Shown here: positions 36,409 to 45,600 of the stretch, in pieces
Numbering within the stretch: the stretch's first letter is position 1
How the letters are laid out: each line of letters starts with the position of its first letter
Source: CAYRTD01 sp964426915
GTDB taxonomy: Bacteria; Bacteroidota; Bacteroidia; Bacteroidales; GCA-2748055
Length of the DNA stretch: 64,000 nt
Reading direction: 5' to 3'
Assembly: GCA_964426915.1 (NCBI GenBank)
Contig: CAYRTD010000001.1
Span: forward strand, 1-64,000
The notes under the pieces: model-generated
What the model was told of the DNA's origin: nothing
Seen by the model: only the letters and a program-made list of their open reading frames with translations
Databases searched by the model: none
Made by a program: the position numbers and the translations under genes

Positions 36409-36825
36409 AGGTAAGTTTTTGATTAATAAATGAATTGGTTTTTTACATTTTCTCTGCTATTCAGTATTAACCTTTATTTTTTTTTATAAATGTTAACAGT
36501 GACAGCAAAGGATACGGCTAAAAGTATTACAATAGATTTTTAGATCATTCTTTATTCAGTGAACAGCACTGATCACCATGTATAAAGCCGAATCATTTAT
36601 TATTAATGCTTTTACCGACCCGGGACTGTAGTAGGATGACCGAATGCTGTCGTTTACCTGACAAAAAGTGTTGTTGACCATTATCAGAATATTAGAACTG
36701 AATTGTAATGACTAGTTCATGAAAATACCGAGTCTGTCCAGACGGTTAAGCAACTACCAACGACAGAACGTAGTAATCTCACCTATATGATACTGTAAAG
36801 GACTCATATAATGCAAATTGTTCGT

Positions 36826-36858
36826 AAAACACTAAAACAACCGATGTTTTAGTGTTTT
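36826..36858. terminator. 13-bp-stem hairpin upstream of susC
   Basis: AAAACACTAAAAC (36826-36838) and GTTTTAGTGTTTT (36846-36858) are perfect reverse complements with a 7-base loop. The T-rich right arm could serve as a weak plus-strand terminator. It lies 10 bp from the next, stronger hairpin. Confidence 0.55.
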
Positions 36859-36863
36859 AATTC

Positions 36864-36892
36864 AAAAAAAAAGCCGTCTCACGACGGCTTTT
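36864..36892 (-). terminator. Rho-independent terminator facing susC
   Basis: The stem AAGCCGTC/GACGGCTT (36871-36878, 36883-36890) has a 4-base loop. On the minus strand it is followed by nine T residues (36872-36864, sharing its first bases with the stem end), the classic intrinsic terminator form. It ends an unidentified minus-strand transcript upstream of susC, or acts as an attenuator in a long susC leader. Confidence 0.75.
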
Positions 36893-37451
36893 CCCTTTGC
36901 TTTATACTATCAATATTCTCATATTAACTATTTATAAACCTAAAAAATCTATGAAAAAAACAAGGATAGATTTAAAAACAAAGAATTAAAAAGATTTCTA
37001 GTTGCGCAGTAAAAATAGATTTTTGTCCTGTTGCCTGAAAATTTAATCAGCAAACGGAAGCTTAAAGTCAGTAAACAACATTAAGACTTTGAACATACTT
37101 ATTAATTACTCTATTTTAACTGGCTCCGGCAACACGTGGATAGTGGTTGCGAAGTTCGTAAACTTAGTTTCTCGGAGTTCATCTCCGAATTTTAGAGTTC
37201 ATAGTTTACTTTGGGGTGTAATACCATTTTTTCCAAAGACTGCTGGACTCCAGGAAATGTTCCCTTCAAAAATATTTTAAGTGCGAAACTTTATTTATTA
37301 ATTATTTGAAATGATAGGATGATGACTGCATATTACTGCTTTCACTTACTGATGAGAAACTGTATTTCGCAGATGAGAAGCATTCATTCACTGAATTGAT
37401 GAGGATATTTATCATTTTTTGTTTAATTTCAGACAATTAACCTTCCTTGTT

Positions 37452-37459
37452 TATATTTG
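37452..37459 (+). promoter_or_regulatory. Bacteroidota -7 box for the LytS operon
   Basis: TATATTTG is an exact match to TAnnTTTG, followed by C, 43 bp upstream of the first LytS start codon. The upstream element TTTC at 37427-37430, 21 bp away, is one base from the -33 consensus TTTG. Motif reading only. Confidence 0.5.
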
Positions 37460-37502
37460 CAGATAAATAGTAACATCTCAGCAAGTTACTTCTGTTAACC
37501 AA

Positions 37503-38540
37503 ATGATTAAAAACCTGAAAAATATCCATCTGGAACGGATCCTGAAGCACTTTATATTCTGGTTTATTTTTTTTACCGTATTATTTCTCTTGTCCGGAAC
37601 TCAGCATTTGAACAATAATTTTTGGGAAGTCGATCTGCCGCTAATTTTGGTATACATTTACATCTCAGTTTACCTGATCATCCCATTTTTTATAGAAAAA
37701 AGATCTTATTCTTTTCTGGTACTCAGCATCATTCTTTTCACCCTTGTACTTTCATATTTCAGATTGAGGAATTATGATTTTATCTATTACTCCATATTTG
37801 CACCTGAATTACAAAAAAACGGGACCGAAGTAAAATTTTCTCAACTATTATTAAATGCTAAAGATTTCTCATTTGCTTTATTTGTTTTTATGGCATTCAA
37901 ATATACAAGGAGCTGGTTGAAATACGAAAAGGATAAAGTTGAAATAGTGAATAACCAACTCCAGTCCGAAATCCGGCTAATGAAAACTCAGATTGATCCA
38001 CACTTTTTGTTCAATACGCTCAATAATATTTATTCGCTTTCTGTTACCTACCCGCCGAATACCCGCAATGCGGTTAAAAAATTATGGGGGTTACTCGATT
38101 TTCTGATTAATGATACAGATCATGAAGAAGTTCTGATAGAAAAAGAATTGAAACTGATTTCTGATTATATTGAATTAGAGAAACTGCGATATGGAGAGAG
38201 ATTAATTTTTGAATTCCATGTCGATGATAAACTTAAGGACTACAGGATCCCTCCTCTTATTATGTATCCTTTTATAGAAAATTGTTTTAAACATGGCAGT
38301 TCACTTGATCCCGGAAACCCCTGGATCAGAATTCGTATTATTGAAATGGATGATCGTATAAGATTTACTGCAAGAAACAGCAGAAAAGATGAAAATGATG
38401 ATATGCGACAAGAAATGGAAATAAGCAACTCTATAGAAGGGGTAAGAAAGAGACTGGAATACTTTCTTCCGGGAAGACATAAATTAAAAATAAGTATTAA
38501 AGCTGATGAATATTCAGTTCAGCTTGATATAATAACCTGA
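37503..38540 (+). CDS. LytS-type membrane sensor histidine kinase
   Basis: The 345-aa protein has four N-terminal membrane helices (about residues 16-31, 44-62, 68-85, 118-133), a short coiled coil and a cytoplasmic His_kinase (PF06580) plus HATPase domain. The phospho-acceptor is His167 in IDPHFLFNTLNNIYSLS. The N-box is intact as PFIENCFKHG (Glu259, Asn260). The glycine box is weakened to NSIEGVRKRLEYF, where GxGLxN would be expected. It lacks an extracellular sensor domain. Its stop codon overlaps the next ATG (TGATG), and a LytTR regulator follows, so the three genes form one operon divergent from susCD. Confidence 0.92.
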   Translation: MIKNLKNIHLERILKHFIFWFIFFTVLFLLSGTQHLNNNFWEVDLPLILVYIYISVYLIIPFFIEKRSYSFLVLSIILFTLVLSYFRLRNYDFIYYSIFAPELQKNGTEVKFSQLLLNAKDFSFALFVFMAFKYTRSWLKYEKDKVEIVNNQLQSEIRLMKTQIDPHFLFNTLNNIYSLSVTYPPNTRNAVKKLWGLLDFLINDTDHEEVLIEKELKLISDYIELEKLRYGERLIFEFHVDDKLKDYRIPPLIMYPFIENCFKHGSSLDPGNPWIRIRIIEMDDRIRFTARNSRKDENDDMRQEMEISNSIEGVRKRLEYFLPGRHKLKISIKADEYSVQLDIIT

Positions 38541-39601
38541 TGCAGGATACAAAAAATGAAATAGAAAAACTGCTTGGCAGGAGATACCTGAGGCATATTT
38601 TTTTTTGGACAGCTTATGTACTGACTCTTACCTATATTCATGGACTCGGAGTAAACGAAGGGAGATATTTTCCATGGTTCATGAATTATTTATTAGAACT
38701 CCCCGTTATATTGGGTTTGTCATATTCTATTGTTTACTGGATCATCCCCAGGTTTTTACTCGCACGAAAGTTTTTGATCAGCTTCTTGCTGATAATTATG
38801 CTTTTTGTTATTTTTTCTATTTTGAATATTATCCTGGATAATTTGATCATCCTGCCACTCTTTTTTAGATCAGACGCAGGGGAATATGAAATCTCAGCTA
38901 TTTTCCGCAATGCTTTTGGTCTGGCATTTCCGGTAGTGGTCTTCCTGAGTCTTAGCCTAATAAAATTCAATGCCGGAAAAAAACGACGGAAAAACCTTTC
39001 TGAGCAAAACGCATTGAGATCAGAGTTGAATTTTATGCGGAGCCGTATACATCCCTTATTTCTCAGGGATGCTCTTGACGATATTTACAGAATGTCTAAT
39101 GAAAATTTCGTCGATCTTCCGGAAATGATATTGAAAGTTTCCGATTTGTTACACTACTTTCTCTATGATTGTGACAGGGAAAGAGTGCTATTAAGAAAAG
39201 AAGAACAGGCCATAAGGATCTTTATGGGATTCGCGAAACTTGCATATAAAGATAATTTCAATTATGATATTCAGATACGAGGAGATTTAGAGAACACAAA
39301 GATTTCTCCCTATATTATATTTCCGCTTGTCCATTCTGTTTGCCGTTTTAATACTGATTTTGATCAGAACCCTGGAAAGGTGTTTATACAAATTGATATT
39401 TCAGAAGAAGTGCTTTCTTTTTCTGCAAGCCAAAAGCTATATCCTGGAAATCAGCCGGGTAACTACGAGTATAAGTGGAATGAAGAGATAAATATGTCCA
39501 GGAAACGATTGGATCTGATCTACACCTGGAAATATAAACTTGACGTTATAGAAACGGAACGAAAATTGATAATAAATTTGACACTGGACTTATCAGAATA
39601 A
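38540..39601 (+). CDS. Degenerate LytS-like protein (predicted pseudokinase)
   Basis: The 353-aa protein has the same plan as its upstream neighbour: four helices (about residues 18-36, 46-68, 76-107, 124-142), then a His_kinase-like domain. The acceptor motif reads IHPLFLRDALDDIYRMS: alignment to IDPHFLFNTLNNIYSLS puts Leu173 where His167 stands. The N-box PFIENCFKHG has become PLVHSVCRFN, with Glu to His265 and Asn to Ser266. Both autophosphorylation and ATP/Mg binding should therefore be lost. The frame is intact, so it is probably maintained as a partner or regulator of the active kinase. It overlaps the first gene by one base and ends 14 bp before the LytTR gene. Confidence 0.85.
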   Translation: MQDTKNEIEKLLGRRYLRHIFFWTAYVLTLTYIHGLGVNEGRYFPWFMNYLLELPVILGLSYSIVYWIIPRFLLARKFLISFLLIIMLFVIFSILNIILDNLIILPLFFRSDAGEYEISAIFRNAFGLAFPVVVFLSLSLIKFNAGKKRRKNLSEQNALRSELNFMRSRIHPLFLRDALDDIYRMSNENFVDLPEMILKVSDLLHYFLYDCDRERVLLRKEEQAIRIFMGFAKLAYKDNFNYDIQIRGDLENTKISPYIIFPLVHSVCRFNTDFDQNPGKVFIQIDISEEVLSFSASQKLYPGNQPGNYEYKWNEEINMSRKRLDLIYTWKYKLDVIETERKLIINLTLDLSE

Positions 39602-39615
39602 TTTAATAACTGAAT

Positions 39616-40338
39616 ATGAAAACCCGATGCTTAATTGTTGATGATGAACCTCTTGCCATAAAATTAATAGAGTCCCATATTCAAAAGCTTGAAAATATTG
39701 AGGTTATCGGTTCATGCACTAATGCCATGGCAGCATTAGATCTGTTACGAGAGAAAAAAGTTGATCTTCTTTTCCTGGACATTCAAATGCCCCAGATCAC
39801 CGGTATTGAATTCCTAAAAACACTTAAGAAGGCACCTAAAGTTATTATTACAACTGCCTACCGGGAATATGCTCTTGAAGGATATGAGCTGGATGTTATC
39901 GATTATTTGTTAAAGCCGATATCCTTTGACCGTTTTTTAAAAGCGGTAAATAAGTATTATCACTACTCAGCCAGGGATATGGAGGTTGTTATGCCACCTT
40001 CAGAAACGGTTCACAGAGAAAGCTCTTACATGGATGTTAAGGAAAATAAAAAAACCGTCCGTATAAAACTAAAGGATATCAGTTATATTGAAGGACTAAA
40101 TGAATATATTGGTATTCATGCAGGGAACAAAAGGATTGTTATAAAGAATAGTTTGACAAGGATTGAAGATAAACTGCCTTCCGATCAGTTTATTCGAATA
40201 CATAAGTCTTTTATTGTGCAGCTTTCAAGGATACATGCATTTTCATCAACAACAGTGGAAGTTGATAATAAAGAACTTCCAATAGGCAGAAGCTATAAAA
40301 ATAGTGTACATAAAACTCTGAATTTTTCCGGTGAATAG
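39616..40338 (+). CDS. LytTR-family response regulator
   Basis: The 240-aa protein has an N-terminal receiver (about residues 1-120) with the acidic pocket VDDEP, phospho-acceptor Asp55 in LFLDIQMPQ, Thr in VIITTAY and Lys in LLKPIS. A LytTR DNA-binding domain follows (about 137-238), showing VRIKLKDISYIEGLNEYI, and IRIHKSFIVQLSRI. It should be phosphorylated by the adjacent LytS kinase and bind direct repeats in promoters. The divergent susC region is the obvious candidate target. The two stop/start gaps in the operon are short (overlap, then 14 bp). Confidence 0.95.
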   Translation: MKTRCLIVDDEPLAIKLIESHIQKLENIEVIGSCTNAMAALDLLREKKVDLLFLDIQMPQITGIEFLKTLKKAPKVIITTAYREYALEGYELDVIDYLLKPISFDRFLKAVNKYYHYSARDMEVVMPPSETVHRESSYMDVKENKKTVRIKLKDISYIEGLNEYIGIHAGNKRIVIKNSLTRIEDKLPSDQFIRIHKSFIVQLSRIHAFSSTTVEVDNKELPIGRSYKNSVHKTLNFSGE

Positions 40339-40391
40339 TAATAATCTTTTACTTCAATGAAAACCCCATCTTTAGAACTTCAAATTACTTT

Positions 40392-41090
40392 ATGAAAGTA
40401 TTGATCATTCAACATGTAGCTTTTGAAAATTCAGGATATTTTCAGGATATTTTCACAAGTTTTGGAGCTGATATTAACTATCTCAATCAATTCAGCCGGG
40501 AAAAAAAAAGCATACCGGATTACGACGTTTTACTCGTAATGGGGGGACCGATGAATATTTATCAGGAGGATATTTATCCATGGTTAAGAGAGGAGAAAAA
40601 AATAATTAAGAAAGCGATTGAGGAAGGTAAAATTGTGGTTGGAGTATGTCTCGGCGCTCAGTTAATAGCCGATTCACTTGGCGCACAGATCTATAAAAAT
40701 ACCGACAGGGAAATCGGGTGGTTTCCTGTGCAGAAGACAAATAACAGGATCTTAAATTTTTTACCCGATTTTGCTACCGTTTTCCATTGGCATGGTGAAA
40801 CTTTTGACCTCCCGGAGAAGTGTATTCCCATATATCGATCTGATCTTACAGAAAATCAATCTTTTATATACGATAACCGGGTTATAGGGCTGCAATTTCA
40901 TCTTGAAATGACGCAAGATGGTGCAAAGGCGTTATGTATGAACTGTCGTGATGAAATGGCAGCCGGAAAGTATGTTATGACAGAAGGCGATATTTTGAAT
41001 TATCACGAAAATTATAAGCATTCTAATTATAAAATGCTGAAAAATCTAGTTTCCTGGTTGCTCCAGACGAACCCCTGTCAGGATTCTTAA
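40392..41090 (+). CDS. Class I glutamine amidotransferase-like protein
   Basis: The 232-aa protein is a stand-alone GATase1 domain related to the amidotransferase part of GMP synthase. VLLVMGGPMNIYQED (about residues 46-60) forms the oxyanion region, nucleophile Cys86 lies in GVCLGAQLIA, and the catalytic His-Glu pair is in LQFHLEM (about 165-171). No synthetase domain is attached, so the acceptor is unknown; related proteins act on gamma-glutamyl compounds or are of unknown role. It starts 53 bp after the LytTR gene on the same strand and may be cotranscribed. Confidence 0.87.
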   Translation: MKVLIIQHVAFENSGYFQDIFTSFGADINYLNQFSREKKSIPDYDVLLVMGGPMNIYQEDIYPWLREEKKIIKKAIEEGKIVVGVCLGAQLIADSLGAQIYKNTDREIGWFPVQKTNNRILNFLPDFATVFHWHGETFDLPEKCIPIYRSDLTENQSFIYDNRVIGLQFHLEMTQDGAKALCMNCRDEMAAGKYVMTEGDILNYHENYKHSNYKMLKNLVSWLLQTNPCQDS

Positions 41091-41512
41091 GTGGTTAGTT
41101 GACTGAAGATGACTTTTAGTCACCTTCCATTCTTTAATCTCGATTATTGAACTGAATTAAGACTGTCTTGCATGTAAGACACACTCCGGTTGTGATCAGA
41201 CCCTCTCTGCTATTGACAGACTCTGGTTCTTCTTCATGTGAAAAGATTTTTTCGGGTAATATAATGCGATAATTTTGTGAAATGTTTATTTTTATTCTAT
41301 TTTGACAGATTAACTGTTGTTGGTAAAACTGTATGAGCGTTTATGGGAAACACAGTTTTATTATTTCCCGGTCCTCCGATTGTTCAGGGCAGGCCGCTCA
41401 GTGACGGACCTATTATTAAGTTTGTTTATTCATTTAAAAATACAATCTATCAAAGTAAATTAACTTTTTATAGGAATATATGTTGTTAGTTATAATAAGA
41501 AGCTAATCATTA
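41091..41512. other. Intergenic region upstream of fecR; no sigma factor gene
   Basis: This 422-bp stretch sits where a FecR gene usually has its ECF sigma gene. No ORF with sigma-70 region 2 or 4 features is present in any frame. Two exact TAnnTTTG boxes occur on the plus strand (TAATTTTG at 41270 and TAAGTTTG at 41417), so the fecR start point is ambiguous. The short strings GTCTTGCATGTAAGAC (a palindrome, 41163-41178) and GACAGACTC are also here. Confidence 0.45.
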
Positions 41513-42520
41513 ATGAATATACCTGAAAAAAACAGAGTCCCTGTTGATCTGATCGCAAGGTATCTTAATGGAGATGCAGATACTGATGATATCATTGATC
41601 TGGAGAAGTGGAAATCCCAGTCAGGTGATAACCGGAAGGTATTTGATGAATACAGAACTATATGGGAAAAAACGGGTCAGTTAAGTCTGTTTACAGATAT
41701 TGACATAGAAAATGAATGGAATGTTTTCCTTGAGAATGTCCATTTTGAAGAAGTAGAGACTAAAAGCAGGCAATTTCCAGATATTTCGAAACCTCATATA
41801 AGAATTGCTGCCGCTATCATAGCCGGAATAATTCTGAGTATTTCAGGCTATTTTTCTTATCATGCATTAAAATTTGAGAAACTCATTGCAAAAAATGAGG
41901 TCCTGGAGGTTATTCTACCCGACGGAAGTGCCGTTACTCTTAATAAAGGCTCCAGATTATTATATCCTGAAAAATTGTCCGGTACCAGGGAATTACGTCT
42001 TAATGGTGAGGCATTTTTTAAGGTCAGGACCGACCCTGACCTACCGTTCATCATAAAATCGGGTGGTCTCAGGGTTGAGGTAGCGGATGCCTCATTTAAT
42101 GTTTATGCTTTCAGGAAAGAAAATATTGTTCAGGTAATAGTGGAGTCAGGTAAAGTCTCTGTTTATAATGAAGATGATACTCCCTTTCAAAGGGATTTGC
42201 TTAAAAAAGGCGAAAGAATGATCTATTCACGAAAAAGTGGGATCCGATCTGTGCAGCCCAATACCGACCTGAATTATAAATCATGGAAAACAGCTGTGTT
42301 ACAGTTTGAAAATTCAAGTCTTCAGCATATTATAAATACATTGGAAAATCATTTCAATTCACAGATCACCTTGGTTAATTCCTTATTGAACGATTGCAGA
42401 ATAACAATTAGTTTTGACAACAAAAGTCTTGAATATATTCTCGAAACTATCACTGAGACCCTTGATCTGAACCTGGTCAAAACAGAAAACGGTTATTTTA
42501 TTGATGGTATTGAATGCTGA
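41513..42520 (+). CDS. FecR-family anti-sigma factor, orphan
   Basis: The 335-aa protein has the Bacteroidota FecR layout: an N-terminal helical region (about residues 8-60, LIARYLNGDADTDDIIDLEKW), one transmembrane helix (about 96-116, IRIAAAIIAGIILSISGYFSY), a periplasmic FecR domain (about 125-220, with EVILPDGSAVTLNKGSRLLYP and GEAFFKV) and a C-terminal DUF4974-type secretin-like domain (about 262-332). FecR proteins bind an ECF sigma factor and release it on a signal from an STN-bearing TonB receptor. Neither a sigma gene nor an STN-bearing receptor is nearby, so its partner lies elsewhere or has been lost. Confidence 0.9.
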   Translation: MNIPEKNRVPVDLIARYLNGDADTDDIIDLEKWKSQSGDNRKVFDEYRTIWEKTGQLSLFTDIDIENEWNVFLENVHFEEVETKSRQFPDISKPHIRIAAAIIAGIILSISGYFSYHALKFEKLIAKNEVLEVILPDGSAVTLNKGSRLLYPEKLSGTRELRLNGEAFFKVRTDPDLPFIIKSGGLRVEVADASFNVYAFRKENIVQVIVESGKVSVYNEDDTPFQRDLLKKGERMIYSRKSGIRSVQPNTDLNYKSWKTAVLQFENSSLQHIINTLENHFNSQITLVNSLLNDCRITISFDNKSLEYILETITETLDLNLVKTENGYFIDGIEC

Positions 42521-42530
42521 TTTAGCCAGG

Positions 42531-42548
42531 TAGTGTTTGTCCATAATG
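42531..42548 (+). repeat. Family 1 repeat end, solo fragment
   Basis: TAGTGTTTGTCCATAATG matches the family 1 terminus with one substitution. It lies 11 bp after the fecR stop, between fecR and the hybrid kinase gene. Only the terminal portion is present. Confidence 0.6.
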
Positions 42549-42634
42549 ACATTCATAAGATTACCTCTCAATAAAAATGTTAAGATTATGTTTTTTTTTA
42601 GGAAAGACGTATCTTGTATATTCAAAATACTGGG

Positions 42635-45600
42635 ATGAATGCACAATCTCCGTCATATGAAGAACTGAAAAGACAAAACGAAGAACTAACCGATCGCCTC
42701 CGGGAATTAGAAAAGCAGCGGGAAATTTGGGAGACTTCCGGGCTAATGCAGGCGATTTTGGATAATATTCAGGATGGCATTTGTGTATTGAACCCTGATC
42801 TTACCATTCGCTATGTAAATCCGGTAATGGAAAAGTGGTATTCTCAGAATATGCCCCTTATTGGTAAAAAATGTTTTGCCTGTTACCATAACAGGCAAAC
42901 GGCCTGCGATCCCTGTCCTACTCTTCGGGCAATGCAAAGCGGAAAAACTGAAATGAATGAAATTCCTGGTCCTGATGACCCGGAAAGCTGGCTTGAGTTG
43001 TATAGTTACCCCTTAAAGGACAGAAATACCGGTAAATTAACCGGAATTATTGAGTTTGTAAGGGATATTAGTGAGCGCAAAAGAGCTGAAAAGATAATGT
43101 ATCAAAGCCGGGAGAGGTACCAGATCCTTTTCGATAATTCACCCTTTCCCCTTTGGGAAGAGGATTTTACCGGTGTTTATGAATATTTGAACGAAATAAA
43201 GAGAAGAGGGATAACAGATTTTCGTAATTACTTCGAGGAAAACCCACAGGAAGTCCGGATATGTAAGGAAAAAATAAAATACAGTGATATAAATAAAGCC
43301 ACTCTTAATTTATTTGAAGCCAGGAGCCGGGACGAATTTTTTAATAATCTGGACAAAATAATTAATGAAGGTTTTTTCCATGTTTTTTCTGAAGAGATAA
43401 TAAGGCTCGCCGGTGGTGAGAAGGAGTTCAGCTCGGAGATGAAAATTGAAACACTTAAAGGGAAAACAAAATATATTGAGTTGAATCTCATCATTGAAGA
43501 CTCAAACCCAGAATTGGTAAGGGGCCTGGTGGCTACCCCTGAAATAACCGAGAGGATCCTCATGGACCAAAAGCTAAGAGAAAGTGAAACCCGCTTTCGA
43601 CTTGCATTTCAAACCAGCCCCGATGCAATCAGCTTAACCCGTTTGCGTGACGGAAAATATATTGATATAAATCATGGATTTACCAATATAACCGGTTATA
43701 CCCCCGAAGAAACACTGGGAAAAACCTCAGCCGACCTTAAAATATGGAATGATCCACAGGAAAGAGAGCTTCTTTTACATAAACTCAATAGCAAAGGAAT
43801 AGTAATAAATCATGAAGCAGGTTTTCGGTTGAAAGGGGGGGTAATAATTGCGGGATTAATGTCAGCCGCTATAATGACTATTGGTGATGAAAATGTTTTA
43901 CTCTCGATTACAAAAGATATAACAGCCCTCAAAAATATCCAGAAAGAACTTTCGGTGAATGAACAGACACTTCAACTTGCGCTTGAAGGTGGTGGCCTGG
44001 GTACATGGGATTGGAATATCCGGACCGGGAAGGTTAAATTCAATCAGCAATGGGCCACTATGCTGGGTTATGAACTTGATGAAGTGGAAGGAACACTGGA
44101 TTTTTGGAAAAGTCTTATTCATCCTGATGATGCAGATGAGGTTATGAAAACTCTTCAGAACCATCTGGATGGAGAAACCGAATATTATGAGCATGAATTC
44201 AGGATGCTGACCCGGCAAAGAAGCTGGAAGTGGATATACGACAGGGGTAAGGTTCTTGAATGGGACTCCGAAGACAGGCCTTTACGCGCCCTGGGAACTC
44301 ACCTGGATATTACAGCGCGAAAGTTGTCAGAGGAAAAAACTGCAAAGTTATCCAGAGCTGTGGAAAATAGTCCTGTTAGTATTGTAATTACCGATAACAC
44401 CGGTAAAATTGAATACGTAAATCCACAGTTTTCCCAATTAACAGGCTATTCATTTGAAGAAGTAATAGGAAAGAATTCCAGTATTTTACAATCAGGCCGG
44501 CACTCGAAAGAGTTTTATGAAAATCTTTGGTCTACAATTACCAGTGGGCAGGTTTGGTTTGGTGAATTTCTTAATAAGAAAAAAGATGGTTCAACATACT
44601 GGGAAAAGGCAAATATATCTTCTATCTCCGATAATACGGGAAAGTTGACGCATTATGTCGCCGTCAAAGAAGATGTTACCCAAATGAAAAATATGGTTGA
44701 GGATCTTCATAAAGCTAAGGAACAAGCAGAAGAAAGTGACAGATTAAAATCAGCATTTCTTGCAAACATGAGTCATGAGATAAGAACCCCTATGAATGGT
44801 ATTATGGGCTTTTCAAGTTTGCTTAGGGAAAGCATTTCTTCTGATGATAAAAGATCTGAATACCTGAACATTATTGAGAAAAGTGGAGCCAGAATGCTTA
44901 ATCTTATTAATGACCTTATCGATATTTCAAGAATTGAAGCCGGCGAAATAGAAATATTCAATTCTTCAGTAAATTTAAATGAATTGCTGAAGGAGTTATA
45001 CGATTTTTTCAGCCCCGAAATTAGACAAAAAGGCATTAATTTTCTGCTTAAGAATAGTTTGCATGAAAAAAACATCAATTTTATTGTCGATCGTGAAAAG
45101 CTGTATGCTGTATTGGCTAATCTCATTAAAAATGCAGTTAAGTATTCAGATAGAGGAAATATTGAGTTCGGTTGCAGGATCTATAAGCAGGATTTATCCT
45201 TTTATGTTAAGGATAGCGGGATCGGGATCCCACTGGAAAAACAGGAGGAAGTATTTAATCGATTCATCCAGGCAGATCAGCATATTAATAAAGCTTATGA
45301 AGGATCAGGACTTGGACTTGCAATATCTAAAGCATATATTGAGATGATGGGTGGTGAGATCTGGCTGGAATCCCTCGTAGGAAAAGGTACAATATTTTAT
45401 TTTACAGTGCCCTGTACAAGGAAATATGAAAAAGCCGCTCAAAAAGTATTTACCGGAAAAGATCAAGGCTTTGATCCCGGTCTTGAAAATTTATTTGTCA
45501 TTATAGCGGATGACGATGAAAACAGTAAAATGTATTTGAAAGAGATACTGATTGAAAACTGTAAAAAAGTTTTATTGACATCCAATGGTATAGAAACAGT

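Larger units (their letters stand above)
36409..37502. promoter_or_regulatory. Long noncoding region between susC and the LytS operon
   Basis: The 1,094-bp gap has no convincing ORF; a 63-codon frame at 37089-37280 lacks any family pattern. It contains two hairpins (36826-36858 and 36869-36892). The second has a nine-T tract on the minus strand, so a transcript heading toward susC would end 456 bp before the susC start codon. A small TCGGAG/CTCCGA hairpin lies at 37172-37188. On the minus strand TATTTTTG at 37267-37274 fits a -7 box. A leader RNA, attenuator or separate small RNA is possible. Confidence 0.45.

Noticed and set aside
37089..37280. 63-codon frame between susC and the LytS genes
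   Set aside because: No family resemblance, low-quality composition, and it runs through a hairpin region better read as noncoding.
37503..39601. Two LytS-like genes as a frameshifted single hybrid gene
   Set aside because: Each has its own membrane domain and complete kinase-like domain, and they join by a normal TGATG overlap, so they are two separate genes.
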